Assembly: GCA_016699325.1 (NCBI GenBank) | Contig: CP064971.1 | Location: 1,240,001-1,304,000 of the forward strand | Length of the DNA: 64,000 nucleotides | Source of the DNA: Methanolinea sp. | Lineage (GTDB): Archaea; Halobacteriota; Methanomicrobia; Methanomicrobiales; Methanospirillaceae | Reading direction: 5' to 3' | Shown here: positions 47,997 through 57,465 of the stretch, piece after piece | How positions within the stretch are numbered: the first letter of the stretch is position 1 | How the letters are laid out: every line of letters starts with the position of its first letter | Notes under the pieces: model-generated | What the model saw: only the letters and a program-made list of their open reading frames with translations | The model's database searches: none | What the model was told of the DNA's origin: nothing | Program-made: the position numbers and the translations under genes

Positions 47997-48010
47997 TTTT
48001 AATATATTTA
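47997..48010 (-). promoter_or_regulatory. TATA box of the histone gene
   Basis: The minus strand reads taaatatattaaaa about 30-40 bp before the GTG start, within an AT-rich track. Confidence 0.55.
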
Positions 48011-48071
48011 TATATTTTCATTCTAGGTCTTCCGTACACCATGAAATGAGAAAAACCAGGCTGGCATGTTG

Positions 48072-48380
48072 CTATGCTCTCACAATTTTAACCATAGAAT
48101 TCACTCTATGGGAAATAACTTTAGGAATGTTGTTGTGAAGAAATGAATCCTCCAGCAACCTCTTTACAGGTAACAAACCCGGTTTTCCCTCTCTCAAAGT
48201 AACCGGCTGGATGCAGATGACCTTCACGGCACCGTTCATGTCTGCGGCCCGGTAGGTCCGGGGCCTAATCTCTTTTCCGGCCGGCAGTTGCAGCAATGTC
48301 CGCTTTCCGGCTCCCGGGATTGGGAAACGCTTTGGAAAACCACGCCCGTCCGTTCGGAATATCGGCGATGGGGCTCTCAT
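48072..48380 (-). CDS. Doubtful hypothetical protein
   Basis: A 102-codon frame starts with ATGA overlapping the stop of the upstream membrane-protein gene, which favours translation. The sequence (Pro/Arg-rich start, ADMNGAVKVICIQPVTLREG in the middle) matches no family I know. Codon quality falls toward the end, so it may be noise. Confidence 0.3.
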   Translation of the reverse strand: MRAPSPIFRTDGRGFPKRFPIPGAGKRTLLQLPAGKEIRPRTYRAADMNGAVKVICIQPVTLREGKPGLLPVKRLLEDSFLHNNIPKVISHRVNSMVKIVRA

Positions 48381-48904
48381 ATCTCTCTCTGGTGTATCTT
48401 TGACTGGAGCACCAGTTCGAGCTCCTCTGCCCGCAAGGATCCGAGGAGGAATGACTTACCGTTTTTCAGCGTCACGCGTACCCCCCAATCCCCTGAAACA
48501 TTGTAGGCCATGCCCTTTGTGCCGCACCGAATTCCCCATCCACCATATTCCCAGAGGGGCCGGTAGACCACCGCTTTAACATGGGCGATTGAATCGAACG
48601 GGATTTCCCGCCAGGAACGGTGGAAGGGGAAGAAACGGAACTTGAGGGCCGTTCTGGTAACCTGGATTTCGAGACTCATCACCCAGAACCAGAGGGGAAA
48701 GGCAATTCCGAAAATCGCAAGAATGATCAGTACCAGGATATCAGGGGCCGGGTTCGCGCCGAACGGCTCATCGAGCAGGATCTGGACAATAAAGCTGTAC
48801 CATGCCAAAACCGCCAGGAACTCCACGGTTAGGACTATCCAGATTTGGCGGAACTGCTGGACTTCATGATAGGCCAGGCTGTCATGGAGATCCAAGCTGG
48901 TCAT
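48377..48904 (-). CDS. Membrane protein with a C-terminal PH-like/DUF6141-like domain
   Basis: The 175-residue protein has a soluble start (YHEVQQFRQIW), two hydrophobic helices (about 20-40 and 55-80), and a beta-rich C-terminus with SREIPFDSIAHVK-like pattern, GGWGIRCGTKGMAYNVSGDWGVRVTL and NGKSFLLGSLRAEELE. This is the layout of small two-helix proteins with a bacterial PH domain (DUF6141-like). ATG 48904 is preferred over the longer frame to 48979. Function is unknown. Confidence 0.7.
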   Translation of the reverse strand: MTSLDLHDSLAYHEVQQFRQIWIVLTVEFLAVLAWYSFIVQILLDEPFGANPAPDILVLIILAIFGIAFPLWFWVMSLEIQVTRTALKFRFFPFHRSWREIPFDSIAHVKAVVYRPLWEYGGWGIRCGTKGMAYNVSGDWGVRVTLKNGKSFLLGSLRAEELELVLQSKIHQREI

Positions 48905-49258
48905 CGTCCTGTATCCCTGCAACAGGGGAGGGGAAAGTGTTTCCGGCGGATTGCTGGTTGCTGGCCGGACCACCTGCAAAGTTCTGTGATTTCCAACATC
49001 TATTCACCTGTATACTTATGATTCCACCAAACCCGCCCCCGTTATTCTTGGAACAATCGGCGTCCCCCGGAAAGATACGATTCCATGCATAGGGAGAATC
49101 GACGTCTCTGTTCGTCTTCCTTTGATGAGGATATCGGACCAGACCACACCAGTTTTTCCCGGGCTGTTCGGTGAGGATCAGGACGTAAGCATAAACATGC
49201 GGATGTCCTATTCTGTTCTGACGAGTCGATGCCGTCAAGACCATAAGCAGGAGGAGCC
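48905..49258. other. Divergent intergenic region
   Basis: Minus-strand cataagtatacagg near 49005-49018 could be the promoter of the membrane-protein gene. CAGGAGGAGCC just before 49259 is the ribosome-binding site of the ZIP transporter gene. No gene is seen. Confidence 0.45.
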
Positions 49259-50071
49259 ATGATAGATCTTTTCCTATCCCTGAATCACACCGTTCAGGCC
49301 CTACTCGCCGGCTGCTTCACCTGGGCAGTGACTGCGCTCGGTGCATCGATGGTCTTCTTCACCCGCGGTTTCAACCAGCGGCTCCTGGACATGATGCTCG
49401 GGTTTGCGGGCGGGGTGATGATCGCCGCCAGTTTCTGGTCCCTGCTTATTCCCGCCCTTGAGCTTTCAGAGAGGCTCGGATTCATTCCCTGGCTCCCGGC
49501 AGCGGTAGGGTTTGCTGCTGGCTGGATCGCCCTGATGGCGCTCGACCGGATCATCCCTCACCTCCATATAGGGTTCCCGGTGGAGGAAGCTGAAGGTCTT
49601 CCCTCATCCCTTCACCGGACAACGCTGCTCGTGTTAGCCATCACCATCCATAACATCCCCGAAGGTCTGGCGATCGGGGTGGCCTTCGGGGCGGTTGCCG
49701 CAGGTATCCCAGCGACCACCATTGCCGGTGCGATTGCGCTCACAATCGGGATCGGCATCCAGAACTTCCCGGAAGGTCTGGCCATCTCCTTGCCACTGCG
49801 ACGGGAGGGGATATCCCCTGTCAAAAGCTTCTGGTATGGGCAGCTCTCAGCGGTTGTGGAACCGGCAGCGGCGGTTCTCGGTGCGGCGGTCGTGCTCACC
49901 ATGCAAACCCTGCTGCCATTTGCCATGGCCTTTGCCGCCGGAGCAATGATCTTTGTGGTGATCGAGGAGGTCATCCCCGAGTCGCTCCACCATGGGTTTG
50001 AGGCTTCGGCGACGGGTGGTTTCCTCGCGGGATTCCTGGTTATGATGATCCTTGATGCCGGGTTTGGATAG
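49259..50071 (+). CDS. ZIP family divalent metal transporter
   Basis: The 270-residue protein has about eight hydrophobic helices. The metal-site helices carry HNIPEGLAIGVAFGA (about 127) and QNFPEGLAISLPL (about 165), and VIEEVIPESLH near 238 is typical. It matches GufA/ZupT-type ZIP proteins that import zinc or iron. The usual His-rich cytoplasmic loop is short here (HLHIGFPVEEAEG). The start has CAGGAGGAG. Confidence 0.93.
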   Translation: MIDLFLSLNHTVQALLAGCFTWAVTALGASMVFFTRGFNQRLLDMMLGFAGGVMIAASFWSLLIPALELSERLGFIPWLPAAVGFAAGWIALMALDRIIPHLHIGFPVEEAEGLPSSLHRTTLLVLAITIHNIPEGLAIGVAFGAVAAGIPATTIAGAIALTIGIGIQNFPEGLAISLPLRREGISPVKSFWYGQLSAVVEPAAAVLGAAVVLTMQTLLPFAMAFAAGAMIFVVIEEVIPESLHHGFEASATGGFLAGFLVMMILDAGFG

Positions 50072-50190
50072 CAGTAAAAGGATCAGTCGCTCCTGGGAGG
50101 ATGAACCCGAAAACAAAAGGACCAGCCGGGTATCCGGCAGCCCTTCTGTGAGAAACGTTCATAAGAGAGGTGGCTCCATACCCTCATCAT

Positions 50191-50385
50191 ATGAAGGACA
50201 TTATTGCTACCAGGAAGATGGAAAACGGTGTCGCATGCTACTATGGGCAGAAGGGAGAGGAGGAGTTCGAGAGCTTCACCTACCGCGAACTAATTGATAT
50301 GGAGATCAATGCTCTTGACCTCCTTAAATATCCGAAAAGCTATACCGTCGATCCTGACAAGCACAGACTCGCTGTAAAGAAATAA
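50191..50385 (+). CDS. Small conserved hypothetical protein
   Basis: The 64-residue protein reads MKDIIATRKMENGVACYYGQ then EEFESFTYRELIDMEI and ends DPDKHRLAVKK. A TATA-like ttcataagag lies about 25 bp upstream of ATG 50191, which suggests a leaderless transcript. No family is recognised. It is convergent with the Lon-like gene. Confidence 0.6.
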   Translation: MKDIIATRKMENGVACYYGQKGEEEFESFTYRELIDMEINALDLLKYPKSYTVDPDKHRLAVKK

Positions 50386-50507
50386 TCCTTCTTTTTCTGT
50401 TCTGTCCGCTTTTTCCAGGAAAATGGTTCCGCGAACTTCAGCGGGTCCGGGAACCTTCAGCCAGTTTCTTGTTATCTTGGAGGATACGGAAAAGAAAAGA
50501 AATCCGT

Positions 50508-52907
50508 TCAAAGAGCCTCTGCCCGGTACTCCTTCATGGTTTCTGCCATCTCTTTCAACCGCCGGTCGACCAGATCGTTGACGGTCCCCTGTGGGAAACT
50601 GCCATCAGGCTGCCTCGTCCCGGCCTTCACCCCTGTAAGCACTTCGATGCCCTCGTCGATGGTCGTGACCGGATAGATGGTAAACTTTCCTGCCTGCGCT
50701 GCTTCGAGTATCTCTTCCTTGAGCATCAGGTTCTGGACATTGCTTGCCGGGATCATGGCACCCTGCTTCCCGGTGAGCCCTTTCGCCTTGCAGACCTCGA
50801 AGAATCCCTCGAGCTTCTCGTTGACTCCTCCGATGGCCTGTACCTCGCCGGCCTGGTTCACCGACCCGGTTACAGCGATGGCCTGATTGATCGGGAGGCC
50901 GGAAAGCGCGGAGAGAATGGCATAGAGCTCCGTGCTCGATGCACTGTCACCTTCGACACCTTCGTAACTCTGTTCAAAGACGAGCCTTGCTGATAGGGAG
51001 AGCGGCTTGTCTTGGGCATACCTGGCATTCAGGAAGCCGGAGAGGATTAGTACCCCCTTTGTATGGATCGGCCCGCCCATGGCTGCTTCACGCTCAATGT
51101 CCATGACCCCGCCCCGACCGGTCCCGACCGTGGCCGTCACCCGGGATGGTCGGCCGAACGCGATGTCCCCAAGCCCGATCACCGAGAGACCGTTTACCTG
51201 GCCGACCTTTTCTCCTTCGGTCTCGATCAGGAAGACCCCCCGGGTAATGTATTCCTGGATCTTCTCCTGGATCAGGTTCGAGCGATAGGTCTTCGCCTCG
51301 ATGGCTTTCACGATATGCTGGTCCCGGGTAGACTCGGATCCGTCCTGTCCTGCATAGTAACTCGCTTCCCGGATGATATCGGCCACATGCGAGAACCTGG
51401 TGGTCAGCTTGTTCTGGTCTTCTGCCAGCCGGGATCCGTACTCGATTACCTTGGCAACCGCCGAGGCGTCCAGGTGGTGGAGGCCCCCCTCCTCGCAGAG
51501 GCTGCAGATGAAGGAAGCGTAGTTCTTGATATTTTCTTGGTTCCTGTCCATGGTAGTGTCAAAATCCGCCCGGACCTTGAACAGCTCGGAGAAGTCGGGG
51601 TCCTGTGTGGACAGGATCTGGTAGATCTGGGGAGTCCCGATGATGACCACCTTTGTGGAGAGGGGGATTGGCTCGGGTTTGATCCCTTTGGTGGAGATGA
51701 ACCCCATCCGCTCGCCCGGTTCTTCCACGCTGACTTCACCGGTCTTGAGCGCAGTCTTGAGGCCGTCCCAGGAGAAGGGGTTTCGGAAGAGATCTTCCAC
51801 CATCACCACCAGGAACCCCCCGTTTGCATTGTGGATCGAACCCGGCCGGATCATGGTGAAATCCGTGGTCACTATCCCATACTGAACCTCCTTCTCGATC
51901 TTGCCAAAGAGGTTCTGATAGGAAGGGTTCTGCTCATAGATTACCGGTGCACCATCATTGCCGGAGTTGTCAACGATGACGTTGACCTCATACTTGCGGA
52001 AAGCAAGCTCCCGGATCAGGGGATTTGTGAACTGGGGCGGCAGCTGCTGCTGGACAGGCTCGGGCATGAACTGGGGGAGGTTTTCCACGATGTCCTTCTG
52101 CACGGCCTCGATGTAGGCCCCAATCTCATCGATCTTTTGGTACTTATCGGTGAGAGCGGCGATGCGGCGACCGATCGCGGCAAGCGCAACCTGGCGGTTG
52201 AGGTTTTCAATCGCTTCACCGCCTTCCTGGTCGAGGTCCCGCAGCTGCCGGAATGTGTTCCGGAGCTCCACCATCAGCTCCTCCTTGCTCTTCTGGTAAG
52301 CCGCCTGGGTCTCGGGAGGCAGTTCGACATACTCCTCCTGCTGGTAGGGCTCGCCGCTCTTCTTCAGGGGGATGGTGAGCAGGCCCTGGGGCCCGGGCTG
52401 GATGAGGAAGCCCTTCCCCCGGGCCACTTCATCGATGTGGGTGAGTAACCGGGCTTTCTGGTCTTCGATACCGCTGATGACTGCATCGCGGCGGTTCGCG
52501 TAATCCTCGCTCTCGAAAACCTTGGGGACGAACCGTTTTGCCTCTTCTATGAACGTAGCCATGTCCTCCTTGAACTGTTTCCCCATTCCCGTAGGTAACC
52601 GGATGGCATTTGGCTCATAGGGGTTCTTGAAGTTGTTAACATAAATCCAGTCGTTGCCCCGCGGTTTTTTCGTTGCCAGTTCATCGAGGAACTTTTTCAC
52701 GGCGGATTTCCTCCCGGTACCGTACATGCCGGAAGCGTAGACATTGAACCCCCTTTCTTCGATATTCAGCCCCAAGGTAAGGGCAAAGAGAGCCCGTTTC
52801 TGGCCGATGATCTCTTCCAGCGGTTTCAGTTCGCGGGTGCTCCGGCAATCGAGGAGCGAGGCGTCAAACCGGTTCCGGTATTGTTCGACGGGTAGTTTTT
52901 TAACCAT
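50508..52907 (-). CDS. Lon-like ATP-dependent protease (AAA plus S16 domain)
   Basis: The 799-residue protein has an AAA domain with a P-loop of unusual form, GMYGTGRKSAV (about 60), where Arg precedes the Lys. A long coiled-coil insert follows (about 150-290). Next come GSIHNANGGFLVVMVEDLF (about 355) and the S16 protease domain with catalytic Ser in EGDSASSTELYA (about 672) and Lys in GGVNEKLEGFF (about 717). It belongs to the LonB/LonC-like group with AAA_32. ATG 52907 is preferred to 52925. Confidence 0.9.
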   Translation of the reverse strand: MVKKLPVEQYRNRFDASLLDCRSTRELKPLEEIIGQKRALFALTLGLNIEERGFNVYASGMYGTGRKSAVKKFLDELATKKPRGNDWIYVNNFKNPYEPNAIRLPTGMGKQFKEDMATFIEEAKRFVPKVFESEDYANRRDAVISGIEDQKARLLTHIDEVARGKGFLIQPGPQGLLTIPLKKSGEPYQQEEYVELPPETQAAYQKSKEELMVELRNTFRQLRDLDQEGGEAIENLNRQVALAAIGRRIAALTDKYQKIDEIGAYIEAVQKDIVENLPQFMPEPVQQQLPPQFTNPLIRELAFRKYEVNVIVDNSGNDGAPVIYEQNPSYQNLFGKIEKEVQYGIVTTDFTMIRPGSIHNANGGFLVVMVEDLFRNPFSWDGLKTALKTGEVSVEEPGERMGFISTKGIKPEPIPLSTKVVIIGTPQIYQILSTQDPDFSELFKVRADFDTTMDRNQENIKNYASFICSLCEEGGLHHLDASAVAKVIEYGSRLAEDQNKLTTRFSHVADIIREASYYAGQDGSESTRDQHIVKAIEAKTYRSNLIQEKIQEYITRGVFLIETEGEKVGQVNGLSVIGLGDIAFGRPSRVTATVGTGRGGVMDIEREAAMGGPIHTKGVLILSGFLNARYAQDKPLSLSARLVFEQSYEGVEGDSASSTELYAILSALSGLPINQAIAVTGSVNQAGEVQAIGGVNEKLEGFFEVCKAKGLTGKQGAMIPASNVQNLMLKEEILEAAQAGKFTIYPVTTIDEGIEVLTGVKAGTRQPDGSFPQGTVNDLVDRRLKEMAETMKEYRAEAL

Positions 52908-53075
52908 GGCTTCACACAACTCCACAAGTCAGCCATTGGTATGAGAGCATATCTTTGTTGCCCCTTGTAGCCGACCAGTGAAGGCCCGGGACAGTATTCC
53001 TTATCCTTTCAGTTACACTATAGGAGATGTATATGCCCCCTACCGGTCCGGCGGGAGGGTACTTGGTGGTTGATA

Positions 53076-55916
53076 ATGGCTTTACAGGAAGGATCACGCC
53101 TTTTCCGATATTATCCCGAAGATTTCGGCGAACTGACGGTACGGGTCATCCACATGGATCTCGTCTTTGATATCCATGATAAGTATACGAAAGCAACATC
53201 GGTCCTCACTGCCGAGGTGCTCGACAAGCCCGTCCGGGAGGTCGCGCTGAATGCAAACAACCTCGAGATCCTTGCGGTATCCTGTGATACTGCAGCAGTG
53301 ACCACGGAATACCAGCTCAATAGAAACCTTCTCTGCATTCGGTTCGACCGGGAACTCTCCCCACATAGCCGTTTTTCCATCAGGACCGAGACCGTCTGCC
53401 ACCCGAGCGATCATCTTCTCGAAGGGCTCTACTACGATCGCACACCAGAAGGGGCCCCGCCGACCCAGATCTCGCAGTGCCAGCAATGGGGATTCCAGCG
53501 GATTGTTCCCTGCATCGATGATATGACTGCGAAATGCACCTACACCACCACTATCATTGCCGATGAACGCTACACGAACCTTCTCTCGAACGGGGACGTC
53601 TCCATTCCACGCCACAGGTCCGGTCCGGGACGGGTGAGCATCACCTACGATAACACCATCACCCCGATGGCACCCTACCTCTTCTTCCTCTGTGTCGGTA
53701 CATACGAAACCTTCACCCGGGAGTTCGAGTACCCGGACGGTGAGCAGTTTGGGCTGGAGCTCCTTGTCCCGGTGGGATCGGACCCTGTGATTGCAGGCTG
53801 TGCACTGCAGGTGCTTGCCGATGCGATCCTCTGGGTGTACCTCTTTACTGGACCGGGAAGCTTCCACCAGACCAGGGAAAAAGAGGAAATACATTCCCTA
53901 GTCAGGGAGCGTGACCGGCTGAAGGATGAACAGGGAGATGCAATAAAACTTGGGAAGGTCCGGGAAAGACTCCGCGAACTGGCCGATGCGATCGTTCCTG
54001 GATACCGGTATACCGGCACCGTGTACCGTGAGATCGGTATGCAGAACTCCGACTTCGGCGGCATGGAAAATGTAGGGAACACTACAATTACCATGAACCG
54101 GATCATGCCCTATCCACAGATGACCGATCCGGCGTTCGAATACATGGTAAGGGTCAAAGTACATGAGTTCTACCACAACCTGAACGGGTCTGAAGTTACC
54201 GGCATGACGCCGTTTGAGCTCTGGCTCAACGAGGCGGTGACGGCATTCATGGAGAACCGGTACCATGCCAGGCTCTTTGGCGAGGACTATTCCCGGCTCG
54301 GGACCGTGCTCGGCCTATTCGCACCATCAACTGGCACCTTCGCGCTCGATGCCGGGGCGGCATCGCTTCCTATCGAGCCTGATGGCTTCAACGATCCAAA
54401 CGACCTGATTACCGGCATCACCTATGTCAAGGCGGCGGAATTTGTCCGTATGATCGAGACTCTCATGGGAAGGGAGCAGTTTGCCCGGGGGCTCGACAGA
54501 TACCACACCCAGTACCGGCACGGGAATGCCACCTGGCAGCAGTGGATTGTTGCAATGGAGGAGGTTTCCGGTCAGGACTTCTCCACTATGGCCCGGGTCT
54601 GGCTGAAGCAGACCGGGTTTCCCGTTGTTACGGTGTCAGGGGAGTATGATCGGGAGCACCGGAGGTTCCGGATGAACCTGCGCCAGGTAGTTCCCGGGAA
54701 CGCTGCTCCCTGGCCTCTGCCCTTCCGGGCAGCGCTGGTTAATAGAGATGGCCGTGATTGTGCCGAGACCCTCGTCCGCCTGGAGGGCCGAGAGGCAGAA
54801 ATTACATTCGAAGACGTAGATGAGCCAGCGTTCCTTTCCCTGAACCGGGAATACTCGTTCTACGGCAAGGTGAAAAATGATGTCGACCCGGCCGCGCTCC
54901 GCCTCCAGGCCGAAGTCGATAGCGATGCGGTGAACCGATTCATTGCCTTATACCGGCTTACCGAACAGGAGATCATCGGCCTGGTCGATAGTCCCGCACG
55001 AACTCCCTCAGGAGAATATCTCGACTTGTATTTCCGCCTTCTCTCCAACCGGGATCGATTCCTTGCCCTGGGAGGACTACCCCTGACCCTGTATGACACG
55101 GTCGATTCCCCTGTATATGCCCACCGGTACCGAGCCCTCTATGATGCCCGGCGTGGCATTGAGACTGCCCTCGCCATCCGATACGGAAAAGAGATCCGGA
55201 AGATCTACGAATCACTTCAACCGGAGGTTCCGCTCACCGCCCCGATGGAGGTACAGGTTCCGGCGATCAAGGAGCGGCAGATCCGGAATATCTGCCTCTC
55301 CCTCCTTGCGACCCTCGATACACCGGAAATTCACGATCTGGTGCGCTCGCAATTCGATACGGGGAAGGTGGCCACCGACCGCCTGCATGCCTTCTCCCTT
55401 TACCTGCAGAGCACCGCTCCGGACCGGCTGGAAGTGATGGAAGCAGCTGGGCGGCAGGCGTCTGCCCATCCCGTCTCGTGGGAGGCGTTCCTGGCGGTGG
55501 TCGGGAATTGCTCGGCCCCAGACTCCGTGGCACTGATTCGCAGGGCAGCGGGGTTACCCTGGTTCAGAGTGAACCAGGTCAACGATCACCGGGCTCTTTA
55601 TGGATCCTTTGCCGCTAACCGGAAGATCTCACTCCAGACCGAGGAAGGGAGGCAACTTTTTAGGGAAATCCTGCTGGAGCTCGCCCCGGTAAACCAGAAC
55701 TCGGTCGTATCCCTGCTCAGGGCTTTTGGGGCCATCGACCTGATGGAGGAAGAATACCACCTCCCGCTCATCGGCCTGCTCGTCACGGTCAGGGATCAGC
55801 TCGATCCCGACACATCTGCCGTTATCCACCATACCATCCGGCGACTCCTCATGGGTGCTCCCAAGGCGGTCCATGCCTGGGAATCAGTTAATGGTCCCCT
55901 GGCCGGGATCTCCTGA
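53076..55916 (+). CDS. M1 family aminopeptidase
   Basis: The 946-residue metallopeptidase has the exopeptidase motif FGGMENVGN (about 328) and zinc site VHEFYHN (about 367), with the third ligand Glu 19 residues after the second His (LNEAVT). A beta-rich N-domain precedes the catalytic core, and a long helical C-domain follows, as in PepN. A charged helical insert (REKEEIHSLVRERDRLKDEQ, about 270-300) separates the N-domain from the catalytic part. It trims peptides in the cytosol; no signal peptide is seen. Confidence 0.93.
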   Translation: MALQEGSRLFRYYPEDFGELTVRVIHMDLVFDIHDKYTKATSVLTAEVLDKPVREVALNANNLEILAVSCDTAAVTTEYQLNRNLLCIRFDRELSPHSRFSIRTETVCHPSDHLLEGLYYDRTPEGAPPTQISQCQQWGFQRIVPCIDDMTAKCTYTTTIIADERYTNLLSNGDVSIPRHRSGPGRVSITYDNTITPMAPYLFFLCVGTYETFTREFEYPDGEQFGLELLVPVGSDPVIAGCALQVLADAILWVYLFTGPGSFHQTREKEEIHSLVRERDRLKDEQGDAIKLGKVRERLRELADAIVPGYRYTGTVYREIGMQNSDFGGMENVGNTTITMNRIMPYPQMTDPAFEYMVRVKVHEFYHNLNGSEVTGMTPFELWLNEAVTAFMENRYHARLFGEDYSRLGTVLGLFAPSTGTFALDAGAASLPIEPDGFNDPNDLITGITYVKAAEFVRMIETLMGREQFARGLDRYHTQYRHGNATWQQWIVAMEEVSGQDFSTMARVWLKQTGFPVVTVSGEYDREHRRFRMNLRQVVPGNAAPWPLPFRAALVNRDGRDCAETLVRLEGREAEITFEDVDEPAFLSLNREYSFYGKVKNDVDPAALRLQAEVDSDAVNRFIALYRLTEQEIIGLVDSPARTPSGEYLDLYFRLLSNRDRFLALGGLPLTLYDTVDSPVYAHRYRALYDARRGIETALAIRYGKEIRKIYESLQPEVPLTAPMEVQVPAIKERQIRNICLSLLATLDTPEIHDLVRSQFDTGKVATDRLHAFSLYLQSTAPDRLEVMEAAGRQASAHPVSWEAFLAVVGNCSAPDSVALIRRAAGLPWFRVNQVNDHRALYGSFAANRKISLQTEEGRQLFREILLELAPVNQNSVVSLLRAFGAIDLMEEEYHLPLIGLLVTVRDQLDPDTSAVIHHTIRRLLMGAPKAVHAWESVNGPLAGIS

Positions 55917-55932
55917 CCACATGGCGGTTCGT

Positions 55933-56211
55933 CTACCTGGAGATGGCTTTTTCCTGCCTTCTCGACCAGAGCTCAAGGCCAATACCGGTGGCAATTCCAA
56001 TGATGCTGCCGAGGATGATGCCAGCACTCTTGTCTCCGGCAAGATAACCCAGCGGCAGCCAGAGAGCAAGCCCGACAGCGAGGCCGAGTGCAAGGCCGAT
56101 CCCCTTTCCAAGCGGTGTGCCGAGCAGCGCCTTCATCCTCCTGGCCACGAGTATCAGGCTGAACACGAGGAAGATGATAATGAGGACTGATAAGATGAGG
56201 TTGAATTCCAT
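55933..56211 (-). CDS. Small membrane protein
   Basis: The 92-residue protein has an N-terminal helix (LILSVLIIIFLVFSLILVA), a basic loop, then two glycine-rich helices (GIGLALGLAVGLALWLPLGYL and AGIILGSIIGIATGIGL) and a basic tail. The glycine-zipper pattern suggests a small oligomeric membrane protein. It is convergent with the aminopeptidase gene. No family is certain. Confidence 0.6.
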   Translation of the reverse strand: MEFNLILSVLIIIFLVFSLILVARRMKALLGTPLGKGIGLALGLAVGLALWLPLGYLAGDKSAGIILGSIIGIATGIGLELWSRRQEKAISR

Positions 56212-56459
56212 AGTAGTCGTATTGCTCCTGGAGCGCGAAAAGAATTCTCATGGCAGGGGAACTCCCCCGCATACCGCGTATCTCAACGCCAAGCTCCGGA
56301 CAATGCCCGGAAAGCATCAGTTTTTTGCCATCCAGTTGTAGCAGCCTAACAGTTCCATGGCCTCGATCTGGAAATAAAAAAAAGAAACGGGGCCTGCCCC
56401 TTCGAAAGGGCAGACTATGCACCGTCCTTGGGTTTCTTATTCCCGGGACGAGGCTTTAT

Positions 56460-56849
56460 ATGCCACCTGACCTCGAAACCGGGTTGCTTGCCGACAGACG
56501 TCCCCTTTACATCCCGGCCAGCTACATGAAGGAGCGGTCTGGCATATTCCGATATGGTGCGGCGCTGGCAGGATCGCACCAGGTGACTGTGTGCATTCCT
56601 GATCCACACCCGAAGCATCTCTCCCGGTGTGGGACACCCCCTGTGTGCGAAGTCACATCAGGTGCAATTTGCCATGCCCGTACGATCATCCCGCCGGTTG
56701 GCCGTTCAACGGTTATCCAGATCGATCGGCCAGTGGGTGGGTGCATTGAATGTAGGCTGCAGGTACTCCCGGATCTGGATGGACTGGTAGACGAAACCCG
56801 CTCATGTTCGAAAGCAGGTGTTTTTTGCGATTTTTACATGAGGGAGTAG
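56460..56849 (+). CDS. Hypothetical Cys-containing protein
   Basis: The 129-residue open frame contains nine cysteines, some as VCIPDPHPKHLSRC and CIECRLQV pairs, but no standard zinc-ribbon spacing. Codon use is gene-like throughout. A TATA-like ctttata overlaps the first ATG at 56460, so translation may instead begin at ATG 56526 on a leader-poor transcript. No family is recognised. Confidence 0.45.
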   Translation: MPPDLETGLLADRRPLYIPASYMKERSGIFRYGAALAGSHQVTVCIPDPHPKHLSRCGTPPVCEVTSGAICHARTIIPPVGRSTVIQIDRPVGGCIECRLQVLPDLDGLVDETRSCSKAGVFCDFYMRE

Positions 56850-57465
56850 GCATAAGAATATAGGGAGGAACACCAACTATTCAGATGCCTACGGGTTTGT
56901 TGTAGGGGTACAGGCGGGCCATCGCATGGTTCACCCACGCCCCTACTGATGGACAGGTCTTCTTGAGTGCCAATATTAATACCCTCCATAAATGTTCATC
57001 GCAGCAATTAATTCAAGCCTGAACATTTGATGATTCACAAATGGAGCAATATCCTGCACTTTCTGTGAGAACACAACCTGCAACTGCGATGCCTGACTGT
57101 TTATAGGTGACAACAGCGGTTTTGTCCTGCCTTAACCATGGGAAAGTCTCCACGGTGCCTCTTTGTATTGGCCGATCGTATCCGCCACTTCTTTCCGGAT
57201 CGGTATCCCCCCGGGCTTGCCAATTTCTTTAAGCCCCATGGGACACCGCCCGTGGTCCACTCTCGGAGGTGACTCCCGCGGTCCTCATCTTTCTGGCTGG
57301 CTTTCTGGCATTCCTATCGTCGTTTACTGCACCTTCGAAACCTGCCTGAAAGAAGCAAGGAAAGGAGTGTGAGAGATTCCAGGTTGTTGTAACCTGGGTG
57401 ATCTGCAGCCTCAGTACCCTGTTGCTGATGCATGCCAGGGAGCTCCCGGCATAGGTGATCGTTGT
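56850..57465. other. Gene-poor stretch with a broken small ORF
   Basis: On the minus strand a frame from ATG 57239 reads LKEIGKPGGIPIRKEVADTI then WRLSHG and stops. The next frame carries on as DKTAVVTYKQSGIAVAGCVL and ends at 57013 with CSICESSNVQA. Together they would make a protein of about 75 residues with a CSIC pair. The remaining bases show nothing. Confidence 0.4.

Noticed and set aside
51063..52448. A 461-codon open frame on the plus strand
   Set aside because: It is the antisense shadow of the Lon-like gene, whose product has clear catalytic motifs.
57163..57372. A 69-codon plus-strand frame
   Set aside because: Antisense to the more gene-like broken ORF and without a start signal.
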